The notes under the pieces are model-generated. The model was given only the letters and a program-made list of their open reading frames with translations, was not told the DNA's origin and searched no databases. A stretch of DNA of 64,000 bases, taken from assembly GCA_964556895.1 (NCBI GenBank), contig CAZKYC010000006.1, positions 1 through 64,000 on the forward strand. The letters run 5' to 3'. Position numbers and translations under genes: made by a program. Positions 43,376 to 52,427 of the stretch are shown piece after piece (positions within the stretch are counted from its first letter, which is position 1; each line of letters begins with the position of its first letter). Origin of the DNA: Hinthialibacter sp964556895. Lineage in GTDB: Bacteria > Hinthialibacterota > Hinthialibacteria > Hinthialibacterales > Hinthialibacteraceae.

Positions 43376-44413
43376 TTAATATGGAATCGGTGAGATCATA
43401 CACATCAGCGCAAATTGAATTAGAAGAAGAATTCCAATCCATTGATTGACTGCGGATTGAGGCTCAGAGTAGGTGGATAAGAACTTCATTCGGGCAACGC
43501 GTGGAAAATGAAATTCAACAAAATGGTTGAGCGCCCAGCCTTTCATTTGGCTGTCTGATTGGAGAAACATCTGTTGAATCATTACGCTGACATATTTTCG
43601 GCGATCAATGCCAAATAAGCGCATTGCTTCGAGGTCGCGAGCGATTTCGCGGTGATAGTCAAACCAGCGGTCCGCAAGTATTCGAACCGGATGCGCATGA
43701 AACATGACCAAACAAAGAAACCGAAGCAGGTTTAACCAGATGTCTCTGTTTTGGATATGCGCCAGTTCATGCGCAATTACCACATCAAGCGTATCTTCAT
43801 CTCCCTCGTCAATTAACGACTGGGGAAGAATGATCGTATGGCTATTCAAAAGGCCAATCGTGCACGGTGAAAAGGAACCTTGAAATGTTTTCAACTTCGT
43901 AACAAAGGGCAAACCGAGACAACTCGATAAATGGGCAAGTCTCTCAAACGCAATCCCACTATCAACGATTGGCAACTTTCGTAAACGCCTATGAAATACG
44001 GCGAATCGATACAATTGAACAACCGCAACCTGAACCGACAACAATACCCAGACAAGAATAAAAGCACTTAAACAGAGGTGAAGGCCCTCACTTGGATCCA
44101 ACCCCCCCACGCAATGGAAAACTTGAAAAACAAAAAAAACCATCTCAGCGGAGTTGCCCATAGTTGATTGAAGATGAATAGGATCGTCAAAAACGCGCCC
44201 GCCTAGTATATAGGAAGGAGAAAACACTCGAGGATGGGTTTGTAATTCCAAAAGCCCAACAGGTAATAGCAACTTCACTAACACAATCAACCACACCCAA
44301 TAACACAAAGACGGTTTGATATGGTATAACAGTAGGGAGAAACCAAGCGCCAAGGCAAGCAGAAAAAAGGCATGAAAGGAAGAGAAATAAAGAAATAGGC
44401 TAGAGATGTTCAT
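43376..44413 (-). CDS. BlaR1-like M56 family membrane metallopeptidase
   Basis: ~345 aa from ATG 44413; an upstream TTG reading (44458) also stays open. It has four membrane helices (residues ~5-30, 36-55, ~118-145, near the C-terminus) and the zinc-protease motif HELAHIQNRDI, with E.ARDLEAMR in the following helix. BlaR1/MecR1-type proteases usually sit next to a BlaI/MecI repressor, but here there is none and no sensor C-terminal domain. It could respond to envelope stress; target unknown. Confidence 0.85.
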   Translation of the reverse strand: MNISSLFLYFSSFHAFFLLALALGFSLLLYHIKPSLCYWVWLIVLVKLLLPVGLLELQTHPRVFSPSYILGGRVFDDPIHLQSTMGNSAEMVFFVFQVFHCVGGLDPSEGLHLCLSAFILVWVLLSVQVAVVQLYRFAVFHRRLRKLPIVDSGIAFERLAHLSSCLGLPFVTKLKTFQGSFSPCTIGLLNSHTIILPQSLIDEGDEDTLDVVIAHELAHIQNRDIWLNLLRFLCLVMFHAHPVRILADRWFDYHREIARDLEAMRLFGIDRRKYVSVMIQQMFLQSDSQMKGWALNHFVEFHFPRVARMKFLSTYSEPQSAVNQWIGILLLIQFALMCMISPIPY

Positions 44414-44458
44414 ACTTGATGCTCTTATCTCGTTACTACAATTAAGAAGAAAAATCAA

Positions 44459-44726
44459 CTAGATGATTAAACGTCGATACAACCTAACGGAAAAGATAAC
44501 TGCTCATTTGGTCTTATTTGAACATTACCACAATACAATAAAACTACTTAATACGATATTGATATTTTTTACCTGTTCAATTTCTAGCAAAAAAAAATCA
44601 GGATTTACCGTAATTGGGATTTCAAATCTCTAAAACCGGACAAAATAAGTTATCTCTAGTGAAACATTGCATGACTTATTGTGCATAAACCATTATTTAT
44701 AAGTTATTTATAACGCCTGTTCAAAG
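44459..44726. other. A/T-rich gene-free interval upstream of the sigma-54-like promoter
   Basis: About 270 bp between the protease gene and the sigma-54-like promoter. It is very AT-rich and has short A-tracts and an inverted ATTTATAAGTTATTTATAA stretch just before the promoter. This would suit an upstream activator or bending-protein site but I see no specific palindrome. Confidence 0.4.
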
Positions 44727-44744
44727 TTGGCACAAAGCCTGCGT
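44727..44744 (+). promoter_or_regulatory. Sigma-54-type promoter for the 58-aa ORF
   Basis: TTGGCAC-AAAGC-CTGCGT: GG at 44729-44730 and GC at 44741-44742 are separated by exactly 10 nt, with six of seven -24 positions and TGC of the -12 box matching the RpoN consensus (YTGGCACG-N4-TTGCW). It lies about 30-40 nt upstream of a strong ribosome site. Confidence 0.65.
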
Positions 44745-44784
44745 ATTAACCCCGTGAAAACAATTCTAAGGAAAGGAAGGAAAG

Positions 44785-44961
44785 ATGATACGCAATGAAC
44801 GTCTCAGACCGAAGCCTGTCCCTAGTGGTTCGAGACCGAAGAACCATTTGGGACAAAGTGAGAACAACCAGCGTCTCGAACAATTTCAGCGTTATCTAGA
44901 AAGCCGCGGCTGCCCCGTGCGCCTTGCGCCAAAAGATAACGATGTTCGATGGATTGGTTAA
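44785..44961 (+). CDS. Unknown 58-aa basic protein behind a sigma-54-like promoter
   Basis: Starts at ATG 44785 after a very strong ribosome site (AAGGAAAGGAAGG). The protein is basic and polar: MIRNERLRPKPVPSGSRP, then a helical middle (NNQRLEQFQRYLESRG), and a short beta end (PVRLAPKDNDVRWIG). No family is recognised. Strong translation signals and the promoter argue that it is real, although it is too short for many gene callers. Confidence 0.65.
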   Translation: MIRNERLRPKPVPSGSRPKNHLGQSENNQRLEQFQRYLESRGCPVRLAPKDNDVRWIG

Positions 44962-44983
44962 CGGAACACGAAGGAAGAACGAA

Positions 44984-45040
44984 ATGAATCTTACCCAACC
45001 CACACACCTCAATCGCTTCGCCGGCCCCGTACGGCGTTAA
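44984..45040 (+). CDS. Unknown 18-residue micro-ORF
   Basis: ATG 44984 is preceded by GAAGGAAGAA; the peptide is MNLTQPTHLNRFAGPVRR. It starts 22 bp after the 58-aa ORF and shares its likely transcript. An inverted repeat TATTCGAT/ATCGAATA follows (45058-45086). It may be a real small peptide or a translated leader. Confidence 0.4.
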   Translation: MNLTQPTHLNRFAGPVRR

Positions 45041-45101
45041 GAATTTCACCGAGTCGTATTCGATTTACCTCACGAAGTATCGAATAATCCCAAAACAAAA
45101 T

Positions 45102-45135
45102 CCGCTCTACAGAGTTTACACTCAACGTAGAGCGG
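45102..45135. terminator. Hairpin between convergent micro-ORFs and pgi
   Basis: CCGCTCTAC and GTAGAGCGG pair perfectly with a 16-nt loop, in the 120-bp convergent interval. The tail is only moderately T-rich. Likely ends both transcripts. Confidence 0.7.
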
Positions 45136-45160
45136 GTTCATTGTTTATAGGGCCAAACGA

Positions 45161-46582
45161 TTACTGATCAATATTTTCGCGCATCTTCTGTTTGTAGCCT
45201 TCGACGCCGGTTTGGATATAGGTCTCTTCATCACCCACCCGGCGTTTGACAGAGATCGGATCAATATGAAGCGACTGTAAGCGCCCTTTCACAGCGACCA
45301 TGTCCATCAATACGCGCATTAAGGCAAACACTTCGTAGGTGTCGCGTTTCGGGAACTCAATTATCGCTGATGGAACCGCCTTATCGACAAAGTCTTCGTA
45401 AGCGCCTCTCATTGATGCGACCTGGGCTTGTTGCAGCGTCTTGCCCTTGAAGACGCTCAGGCTGCCTTGAAGCGGTGCGTTTTGGGGGACGGTGATATCT
45501 TCGCCAAATGATTTTGGGGTGAGAAACATCACCACCTTGTCACGTGGGCCGTTGATCACGCCATTCAACAGCGAGTGGTTGCCGGTTGGGCCTGTCGTCG
45601 ATATGACGTTAAGCCCCTCGCCGCGCTCTTGGACGGATTCTTCATACAACTGAACGAACCAGTCGCCCAGCTTGACATTATCAAAGTAGGGATAAAACAC
45701 CATGCAGGATTTGTTGCAGCCCCATTCGGCGATATGGAGAAACTCAGCCAGCCGATAAGCGGGGTTCTTTTCAATGGGAGCGGTCAAAAACGTTTGATGA
45801 GCGGCGCCATATCCCTTCATCGCATCTTGAAGGCGCGCAAGCGGATCGTTTGACGCGCTGACCGCTAAAAATAACAACCCGACAGGCGACGCAAACGAAA
45901 AACGCCCGCCCACTCCATCAGGAACAGGCAACAGCGCCATAAATTCACCCTGCCGGCTTGATTGCATTTGATACAAAAGGCTCTTGTCGTTCAGGCCTGT
46001 TGTTGCGACGGTCTGGCCCATCCAGTCGTCGCCAAGGGCGTCAGCGAGAACCATTGCCGCCAGCGCAGTTTCAGCAGTGGTTCCACTTTTACTGACGATG
46101 TTAATGATCGTTTTGTCTAACAGGCCTCGCAGTTTCAAAACATCCAACAAGCCTCTAAGACGCAAGGGGTCGAAGGTGTCGCCTGTAAAATAGACTTCAG
46201 GCGGGCCATCAATCTCTCCCGCGCTGACCAGGTCGTTGTGATAGGGATGGTTTAGCAGATCATGCAGGGTGCGGGCGCCAAGGTCCGAACCGCCGATGCC
46301 GATTGTGATAAACACTTTAGCTTTCTCTCGAACCTGGTTGGCAATGTCGGCAATTGATTCGAGCGATGCAGAATCTGGATGTTCAACAGGCGTCTGGTGA
46401 CACCATGTCCAGGCGCGCAGCCGCTGGACGAGCTTTTCGTAGCCTTCGTTGTCTTCTTCGACAAACTCTTGTTCAATCGCCATCAGGCTGGCTCGGAGCT
46501 GCTCGCTCCAGGCGCCAGGGACTGATTTATAAAGCAAACCGGCGCCAGCCAGATCAACATGAAATGAATCGCGGATTGGCAT
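45161..46582 (-). CDS. pgi: Glucose-6-phosphate isomerase
   Basis: 473 aa, interconverting glucose-6-phosphate and fructose-6-phosphate. The two-SIS-domain fold is clear: TIGIGGSDLGARTLHDLL, NIVSKSGTTAETALA, and the family signature DGVGGRFSFASPVG; the C-terminal catalytic lysine segment is GVEGYKQKMREN. Shorter than the 550-aa E. coli enzyme but like the compact bacterial type. The segment GPTGNHSLLNGVINGP is also family-typical. It lies downstream of ferritin on the same strand but a hairpin separates them. Confidence 0.95.
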   Translation of the reverse strand: MPIRDSFHVDLAGAGLLYKSVPGAWSEQLRASLMAIEQEFVEEDNEGYEKLVQRLRAWTWCHQTPVEHPDSASLESIADIANQVREKAKVFITIGIGGSDLGARTLHDLLNHPYHNDLVSAGEIDGPPEVYFTGDTFDPLRLRGLLDVLKLRGLLDKTIINIVSKSGTTAETALAAMVLADALGDDWMGQTVATTGLNDKSLLYQMQSSRQGEFMALLPVPDGVGGRFSFASPVGLLFLAVSASNDPLARLQDAMKGYGAAHQTFLTAPIEKNPAYRLAEFLHIAEWGCNKSCMVFYPYFDNVKLGDWFVQLYEESVQERGEGLNVISTTGPTGNHSLLNGVINGPRDKVVMFLTPKSFGEDITVPQNAPLQGSLSVFKGKTLQQAQVASMRGAYEDFVDKAVPSAIIEFPKRDTYEVFALMRVLMDMVAVKGRLQSLHIDPISVKRRVGDEETYIQTGVEGYKQKMRENIDQ

Positions 46583-46626
46583 GATGTCTTCACCTTTTTT
46601 TGTAGAATATACGAGCCATAGAACTA

Positions 46627-46657
46627 AGCGGCGCCAACTCTGTTGAGTGGCGCCGCT
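46627..46657 (-). terminator. Strong hairpin between ferritin and pgi
   Basis: AGCGGCGCCAACTC and GAGTGGCGCCGCT around TGTT, with a single bulge. No long T tract, so it may be a terminator or an mRNA-stability structure after ferritin. Confidence 0.6.
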
Positions 46658-46682
46658 GTGTTGTGCCGCATGTAATGTGAGG

Positions 46683-47195
46683 CTACTTTGCTGGCGTGAT
46701 CACCATGGCCTGACGAGCCGCGAGTTCTCTGTCCATATGATAGAGCGCGACTTTATCACTCTCGACAAACTCTAACTGGTCAACGATGCCCTTAGCAGTG
46801 GCTTCTTCTTCGATCTGTTCATTGACGAACCATTGCAAGAAATTATGGGTTGCATGGTCTTTTTCTTTGTTGGACAAATCAACTAATTTGCCGACGCAAC
46901 TAGAGATATATTTTTCATGTTCATAGGCTGCATTGAAGGCGTCATGGGCGGATTTCCATTTGACTGGCGGTTCGTTGATCGGGCCCAAGACAACGCGTCC
47001 GTCGCGGTCATGAATATATTTGTAGAACCGCATGACGTGGGCCAATTCTTCTTGCGATTGGGCTTCCATCCAACTGGCGAAGCCTGGCAAATTGATGGAT
47101 TCAAAATACGCAGCCATCGACAAATAGATATACGAAGAATACATTTCTTCGTTGATCTGCTTATTGAGTGCATCAAACATTTTCTTGCTGGCCAT
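46683..47195 (-). CDS. ftnA: Ferritin (bacterial FtnA type)
   Basis: 170 aa from ATG 47195 (AAAGGAGAG upstream); a 10-residue longer reading to 47225 is not needed. The four-helix iron-storage protein has ferroxidase ligands in LNKQINEEMYSSYIYLSMA, SQEELAHVMRFYKYIHDRDG and EQIEEEATAKGIVDQLE. It stores iron as ferric mineral in a 24-mer. A TATACT -10 box lies ~25 bp upstream of the start. It is close to the metal-regulated operon but not part of it. Confidence 0.95.
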   Translation of the reverse strand: MASKKMFDALNKQINEEMYSSYIYLSMAAYFESINLPGFASWMEAQSQEELAHVMRFYKYIHDRDGRVVLGPINEPPVKWKSAHDAFNAAYEHEKYISSCVGKLVDLSNKEKDHATHNFLQWFVNEQIEEEATAKGIVDQLEFVESDKVALYHMDRELAARQAMVITPAK

Positions 47196-47225
47196 TGGGT
47201 GCTCTCCTTTAGAAACATAATTCAA

Positions 47226-47658
47226 TCAATGAAATAGAAGTATACCATCCCATCAAACAACCCAAAACTATTTGAGATTAAATTATGTGTTATTTTTTTA
47301 TTCACCGTTCAGCTATCACTGAGGCCAAACCCAGTGCTGGAGCGCTTGCAGGCATAGTAATCGTTTGGTTTGTTTGATTAACATCTGCGGTGAAAATGCG
47401 ACTGTTCATTGTGGAAGGAATTTATCTCAGACTTCATCTATTCGCGCATTGAGATAACGCTGGATCACTTTTGCAGTCAAAGTTTCTATATTTTGAATTG
47501 CGAGTATGAAGAAAAGAAAACAAATAGACTCAGGCATATCACGGGTTCGAGGAGGTTTTCATCACGACTCCCTTACGCCTGTTTAGTGACGGGGAAAAAT
47601 TCATCAAGCGTCAATAGCCTCTCCAGAAACATACAGTCTAAAGAGGTGAAAGAATTGT
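47226..47658. other. 433-bp interval without recognised features
   Basis: Contains the ferritin promoter at its left end. Short open frames exist (for example 47409-47732 on plus) but have no family resemblance and overlap the CotH-like gene. I see no repeat, RNA or terminator in the rest. Confidence 0.5.
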
Positions 47659-49647
47659 TTAATCTATCAGCCTCCAATCATCAACAGAGACGGGCAAGAC
47701 GCCGTCTAAATAATCCAGCCGCCGAACGGTAAAGTTCATGATGTAGTCATAGGCGTCGCGAATTTGCCGCCTGCGGCTATTTTGGGTCGCGCCAGTCATG
47801 GCTTCTTCTAATTTGAGGTCGGCCAGTAGCAATTCTTCATATTGGTCGCAAAGTTCTTGAAGACGCTCGACAGAAAATTTGCGCGTCATTTCACGGCGAA
47901 CTCGGCGTTTGTATTCTTCATGAAACGGTTGATGGCTGTGTAATGGGCCCGAGAGATATCCGACAGGTCTACCGCCAACCGGAGACTGCCCGTTTAATGG
48001 GTAATCAATCGGCATCTTAAAAAACTGGGGAATACTGGCTTCAGAATAGCCAAACGTTTTGTCACAATCCCAGGGGATGCACTCCCACCTGTTAGCGGGT
48101 GCGGGGGCGTGATATAAAAACATATTGTTAAAGAAGCCGTCCCAATTGCCCATCAACACGCCCGCCACCGAGTAGTTCATCACTTTCTCAACATCAAGAT
48201 ATTTTCTGAGGTTGACCTCGCGTTGTTCGGCGTTTGAGACGCGAATCGCCTGGTTGAGTTCGGCCAAGTCTAATTCGTCTTCGTCTAAATTGGTTTGTTT
48301 TTGTACTCCGTTGGGTACGTTGTACGCGACCTTATATACATTGGCGTCGCGGTTGCGGTCATTTAAATCTAAGAAATTTTCGTTTGGCTGTTGGACGAAC
48401 AATTGTTGGCGGTGGCTCTCGCCCTGGATGGTGCGATACCAAGCCGAACCCGGCGCCATGACGCCAAAATCGCTAAATATTTGATAACTGATTTGTTCGA
48501 TATGAGGGGTATGTGGACCTGAGGTTGTGCCGCCAGAGGGCCGTTCGGGAATCACATTCAGCGTGCGGTTGCCGCGGTATTCCTGGCCTTTCAAAAACTT
48601 GATCTTCTGGCCGTTTCGGGATGGATACACATTGGCGCCGTCATACACTTCAGGGGGGCCGTCTACTGGCTTGAACACCGCGCCTGGAAATGATGACGAC
48701 CGCGAGTCGGGCAGGTTGCCCAGGATTTGGGAGTAAACCCAAACCAGCGGCAACTTTGTTTCGAGTTCATCGTCGTAAATAAAATACGATTCATACGGAC
48801 GCGCCGCGCCGCGATGAGGCCAGAACACCGTCTCGCCCGAATTGGTCGTCACCTCAAATTTGTATCGCACCAACCACTGTGAACTTTTTGGTGGAACGCG
48901 CACAGAATACGTCACACTTTCGCCGTCAACATTACCGCGGTCCAGAGGATACCGTGTCACGCTGCCTGACCGTGATGTATTTAGGGGTTGCAAGTGCATT
49001 CGCACACTGCTGATCAGCGACGCACCAGTGAAGGTTGCTTCGACAGTGACGAAATCTGTTGAAGTCGGGTTTTGAGGCGAATGGGTCACGCCATCTAAAA
49101 AGAGACCGGGCGCTTCGCCAAAGACAGAATTTCGCGCGCCTGGAGTTCCATTCGAACTGAGTGATGTACGCCAGTTTCTGTGGTCGGTTGAAAGCAGAGA
49201 TGGGTCGATCTTCTCAAGCGATGCGCCGTAGCCGTCAGGCCCGATTGGCCATGGGACGGTATCGGAATAGTCAAACTCATCAACGATTTCACCGTTTGAA
49301 TTTCGCAAAGTGATGCGCTCACCGCTGTCAGCCAATTTGCCAATATATGGAGCGCTGACAACATTGGCGTTGCGAAAATTTATATGGTTGGGATCGCGGG
49401 CAATGAGGAGATACTCATTGCCGCCAATCAGCGTCCGGCGTGGAAACTCAAACAACACTCCCTCAGTAAATAAATACCCATCCAGGCGAATGATGTTGTT
49501 GCCAGTGTTGTACAACTCAATGAATTCTTGAACGCCGTCTTCGGGCGGATTATAATGAATCTCATTAATGACGACTTCAGAGTGAGTGAGTATCCCTATG
49601 GTTAACATCATTAGGGCGCAAGGCCCCAAAAGACGACCCAATCGCAT
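47659..49647 (-). CDS. Secreted CotH-kinase-like protein with lamin-tail domain
   Basis: 662 aa with a signal peptide (~1-23). Residues 24-140 are a lamin-tail (LTD) domain: VVINEIHYNPPEDGVQEFIE, NNIIRLDGYLFTEG, FEFPRRTLIGGNEYLLIA. A middle beta-sandwich region follows, then from ~315 a CotH kinase-like domain (KFLKGQEYRGNRTLNV, MNYSVAGVLMGNWDGFFNNM, WECIPWDCDKTFGY). It is common in cell-surface proteins of Planctomycetota and relatives. CotH kinases phosphorylate other surface proteins in spore formers; here the substrate is unknown. Confidence 0.9.
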   Translation of the reverse strand: MRLGRLLGPCALMMLTIGILTHSEVVINEIHYNPPEDGVQEFIELYNTGNNIIRLDGYLFTEGVLFEFPRRTLIGGNEYLLIARDPNHINFRNANVVSAPYIGKLADSGERITLRNSNGEIVDEFDYSDTVPWPIGPDGYGASLEKIDPSLLSTDHRNWRTSLSSNGTPGARNSVFGEAPGLFLDGVTHSPQNPTSTDFVTVEATFTGASLISSVRMHLQPLNTSRSGSVTRYPLDRGNVDGESVTYSVRVPPKSSQWLVRYKFEVTTNSGETVFWPHRGAARPYESYFIYDDELETKLPLVWVYSQILGNLPDSRSSSFPGAVFKPVDGPPEVYDGANVYPSRNGQKIKFLKGQEYRGNRTLNVIPERPSGGTTSGPHTPHIEQISYQIFSDFGVMAPGSAWYRTIQGESHRQQLFVQQPNENFLDLNDRNRDANVYKVAYNVPNGVQKQTNLDEDELDLAELNQAIRVSNAEQREVNLRKYLDVEKVMNYSVAGVLMGNWDGFFNNMFLYHAPAPANRWECIPWDCDKTFGYSEASIPQFFKMPIDYPLNGQSPVGGRPVGYLSGPLHSHQPFHEEYKRRVRREMTRKFSVERLQELCDQYEELLLADLKLEEAMTGATQNSRRRQIRDAYDYIMNFTVRRLDYLDGVLPVSVDDWRLID

Positions 49648-49786
49648 GGACTAAACCCCTAAGATCGTTTTATTTGATTAAGTATACCTAAATCAAAACA
49701 CTATCACAATAATACGCAAACATCAGGCGGAAATTCTCGCTTGTTTCTTCGGCAATTTTCTCCCCTCCCTCTTGCCGCCTTGGTTT

Positions 49787-49888
49787 GCAGGCCTGCGGCC
49801 TGCACCGCAAGATTAAATTGAAAATCGCCTGATTGTTTAAGCCCCCCTTTTTAAGGGGGCTGTCCGCCGCTGGCGGACAGGGGGGATC
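49787..49888. repeat. Family-D hairpin element copy 2 and adjacent palindrome
   Basis: GCAGGCC-TGC-GGCCTGC (49787-49803) is followed by CCCCC-TTTTTAA-GGGGG (49843-49859) and TGTCCGCC-GCT-GGCGGACA (49861-49879), then GGGGGGATC. The second part shares its layout with 34019-34066. It lies between a minus-strand gene and a plus-strand gene; the rest of the 407-bp gap is unremarkable. Confidence 0.65.
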
Positions 49889-50054
49889 ATGTGCACCCAA
49901 TAACAACATTTGCATTGCTCCCTAAAAGAGGCAATACGAATAGACAGATATTCAACCTGTATTTACGCTAAGGATTACTTGTTGAATCAATCTAGACAAT
50001 TTTCTCTCACTTGTTTTATACTCATAAAACCATCATCCGTAAAAGGCAAATATA

Positions 50055-50849
50055 ATGAACGCCAGAGACGCCGCTGTCATCGCCTGCCGCTTGCTCGCAG
50101 TTTACATTGTTTTCGAAGCGCTCAACATTCACACGAGAACCTTCTACTTGGCAAACATGAACCCAAATTCCCAGCCCAATGATTTTCAGCTGTTGGTGAT
50201 TCCAGTCTTTGTCTTGATAGGGATTTATCTGTGGTGGGACGGCGGCAAACGAATTTCGAGGTTGCTCGCAAATCCAGATGAAGACATTCAAACTGCGCTA
50301 AATGCACAACAATGGGTTTGTCTTATTCTAAGTTTGATGGGATTCTATTTTCTCGTCAGTTCAATAACTTCCATCTCCAACAATCTATTTGTATTGGTAT
50401 CTCGAGCAGCGAATACATCCCAATTTGCGAATGCGAACCCGTTGGGGAATTGGTATGTATTTTCATTATTGAGTGGATTGTCTTTACCCTTTTTGGGCCT
50501 GATGCTCCTCATCTTTTCGTGGCCGTTATCGAAGGCAATCGTTTATCTTCAAACATTTCAGTATTCCGACCAGAAGGCGTCATCCACATTAACCACTCAA
50601 GCGCTGGCCTTAAGCCTGTTGGGAATCTATTTAATATCAAGAGTGCTTCCACAAATCATACAATACATCTCAGTGATTTATATGAATCCACAACAGAACC
50701 AATCAACGTTTACTTTTTTATCTGTCGGCGCGTGGGTACAACTCTGTTTCGCGCTTGCGTTAACTCTCGGAGCGCGTGGCATCATTGGAATGCTCTATAT
50801 GCTTCGCGTGTGGGGAAACCCGTTCGCCAAAGAGAGCATAGAAAAGTAA
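50055..50849 (+). CDS. Unknown integral membrane protein
   Basis: 264 aa with about five hydrophobic helices (CRLLAVYIVFEALNI, LLVIPVFVLIGIYLWW, VCLILSLMGFYFLVSSI, SLLSGLSLPFLGLMLLIFSW, LSLLGIYLISRVLPQIIQYI, FLSVGAWVQLCFALALTLGA). No family recognised. A good frame in the same span (50312-50860) reads only as a shadow. The stop abuts the convergent RuBisCO-like gene. Confidence 0.7.
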   Translation: MNARDAAVIACRLLAVYIVFEALNIHTRTFYLANMNPNSQPNDFQLLVIPVFVLIGIYLWWDGGKRISRLLANPDEDIQTALNAQQWVCLILSLMGFYFLVSSITSISNNLFVLVSRAANTSQFANANPLGNWYVFSLLSGLSLPFLGLMLLIFSWPLSKAIVYLQTFQYSDQKASSTLTTQALALSLLGIYLISRVLPQIIQYISVIYMNPQQNQSTFTFLSVGAWVQLCFALALTLGARGIIGMLYMLRVWGNPFAKESIEK

Positions 50850-52427
50850 CTACGGCTTGACCGGGCGGTCGCGATCGTGGTCGACGATGCAGAAAAAACC
50901 GAATGGCTGGTCTGAATTATTACACAGTTGATGCACCTGCATCGGCTCGACATAGGCGATGTCCATGTAAGCAAGAGGAACCTCTTTGTCGGTGAGTTTT
51001 AATACGCCGCTGCCACGAACGCATATCACGGTATGGGTATGATTGTGTTTCTCCAGGCTGCTTAACCCGTTGGGGCCAATTTCAAAATAGCGCAAATCAT
51101 ACGCGGTCTGCTCGCCGCTCTTACCGATCAGCTCACAGCGTGACACGTTTTTAAAGGGCAGTTCGGCGGCTGAGTCTTTATACGCTTCTGGCTGCCTGCC
51201 CTGCCATTTGAACCCTTCGGCGAATTTCAAAAGCGTTTGAACATCGCCCTTTTCTACTGTCGGCAATTCACAGGCCGACGCCAAACCCGCGTCGGGTTCT
51301 TCAAGGCGCTCGTCAAAATTCTTTCTGACTTCGTCCATGAAGGCTTTGGTGCTCATGGCGAGGTCGTCAGAGTGACTGATTAACGCGCCGCCGATTAAAA
51401 AGAGCGTGTCTTCGCCATACTCATGGCCCATGGTGGGGATGTTGTCAAACTTCATGCCGCCTGCTGGCGATGGAAACGCGCTTTTAATATGCGCCATCGG
51501 CTGGCGTAAGCGGTCACAGATATCGTGACAGTCGTCCTGTGTGAACGAAAAGCGCCCGCCGTAGTTGGGGAAGATTGAGACGTCCGCTCCCAACAAACGA
51601 AATAGCGTTCCTAAAAACACGCCGTGAGAGATGCCGTGGCGGCTGTCGAAGAAGTGTGCGCCTGTGAAGCTAGGGTGGGCCAGGTAACACAACGGGTAGG
51701 TCTCGACTATGTAGCGAAAGGTATCAAGCCCAATCGTGAATGGACAGATTAAGATTGAGAAGATTCCCTGTTGACTGATGAATGTCATCAGTTTGTCGAG
51801 GTCTTCGACCGGGGCCATTACGTTCGGACAGTAGAGCGTCGGGCGGCCTGTTTGTTTCTCGGCGTCGAGCGCCGCCTGGTGGCACATACTCACCCGGCGC
51901 TTAAAATCATCGAACGAACTTTCATGTAAGTTATGGTCGTCTTTAATCAAATCGCCGCCGCCTAACGCAAAGTTGCGCGTCATGTCGGCGAAGGTCTCAT
52001 GTGATGAGCCATACGGCTTCAAAGCAGTCGATAACAACGGGCGGCCATACACACCGAGGCGCTTACGGATACCGTCAATGCCGTGGTTTGGTCCTTTGAG
52101 TTTATCTAAAAACGATTGGGGAAATTTGATATCTGATATGAAAATGTTTTTCTTCAGTGAAATGTTGCCGTAAATCAGATTCAAAAACTGCGGCCATTGA
52201 TAGCCCGTATGGTCGATGGGGTATTCGATAACCGCTTCAAACAGATCGTTACTTGACTGGTTTGGTTTAATTGAACGAATCTGGCCAACTACCTGTTCGC
52301 GAAGATGTTCAGGGACCAGTTGCTCTGGCACCTCGACCGTTTGTTCGTAAGCAATATCTTTAGCAATTTGGTCAACCTCAGACGCGCCGCAGGTTAAACG
52401 GTAGTGAACGATCAAGCCATCAGTCAT
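50850..52427 (-). CDS. RuBisCO-like protein (form IV type) fused to a C-terminal cupin
   Basis: 525 aa. Residues 1-~410 are a RuBisCO large-chain fold: TALKPYGSS (K137, position of catalytic K175), GGGDLIKDDHN (K162 at the carbamylated Lys, D164 kept, but E204 replaced by H165), FTGAHFFDSRHGISHGVFLG and PSPAGGMKFDNIP in place of the SGG phosphate loop. The ~115-residue tail is a cupin: H461-N-H463-T-H465, RGSGVLKLTD and H499. Several ligands differ from true RuBisCO, so carbon fixation is unlikely; related RLPs act as enolases, isomerases or sugar-acid decarboxylases. The cupin may bind or sense the same metabolite. Confidence 0.93.
   Translation of the reverse strand: MTDGLIVHYRLTCGASEVDQIAKDIAYEQTVEVPEQLVPEHLREQVVGQIRSIKPNQSSNDLFEAVIEYPIDHTGYQWPQFLNLIYGNISLKKNIFISDIKFPQSFLDKLKGPNHGIDGIRKRLGVYGRPLLSTALKPYGSSHETFADMTRNFALGGGDLIKDDHNLHESSFDDFKRRVSMCHQAALDAEKQTGRPTLYCPNVMAPVEDLDKLMTFISQQGIFSILICPFTIGLDTFRYIVETYPLCYLAHPSFTGAHFFDSRHGISHGVFLGTLFRLLGADVSIFPNYGGRFSFTQDDCHDICDRLRQPMAHIKSAFPSPAGGMKFDNIPTMGHEYGEDTLFLIGGALISHSDDLAMSTKAFMDEVRKNFDERLEEPDAGLASACELPTVEKGDVQTLLKFAEGFKWQGRQPEAYKDSAAELPFKNVSRCELIGKSGEQTAYDLRYFEIGPNGLSSLEKHNHTHTVICVRGSGVLKLTDKEVPLAYMDIAYVEPMQVHQLCNNSDQPFGFFCIVDHDRDRPVKP

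Noticed and set aside
44785..44961. tRNA-like GGTTCGAGACC text inside the 58-aa ORF
   Set aside because: No matching acceptor or anticodon arms; the segment is in a coding frame with a strong ribosome site.
50312..50860. 182-aa frame overlapping the membrane protein at 50055
   Set aside because: Other frame has consistent membrane helices and a better start; this one has no family resemblance.
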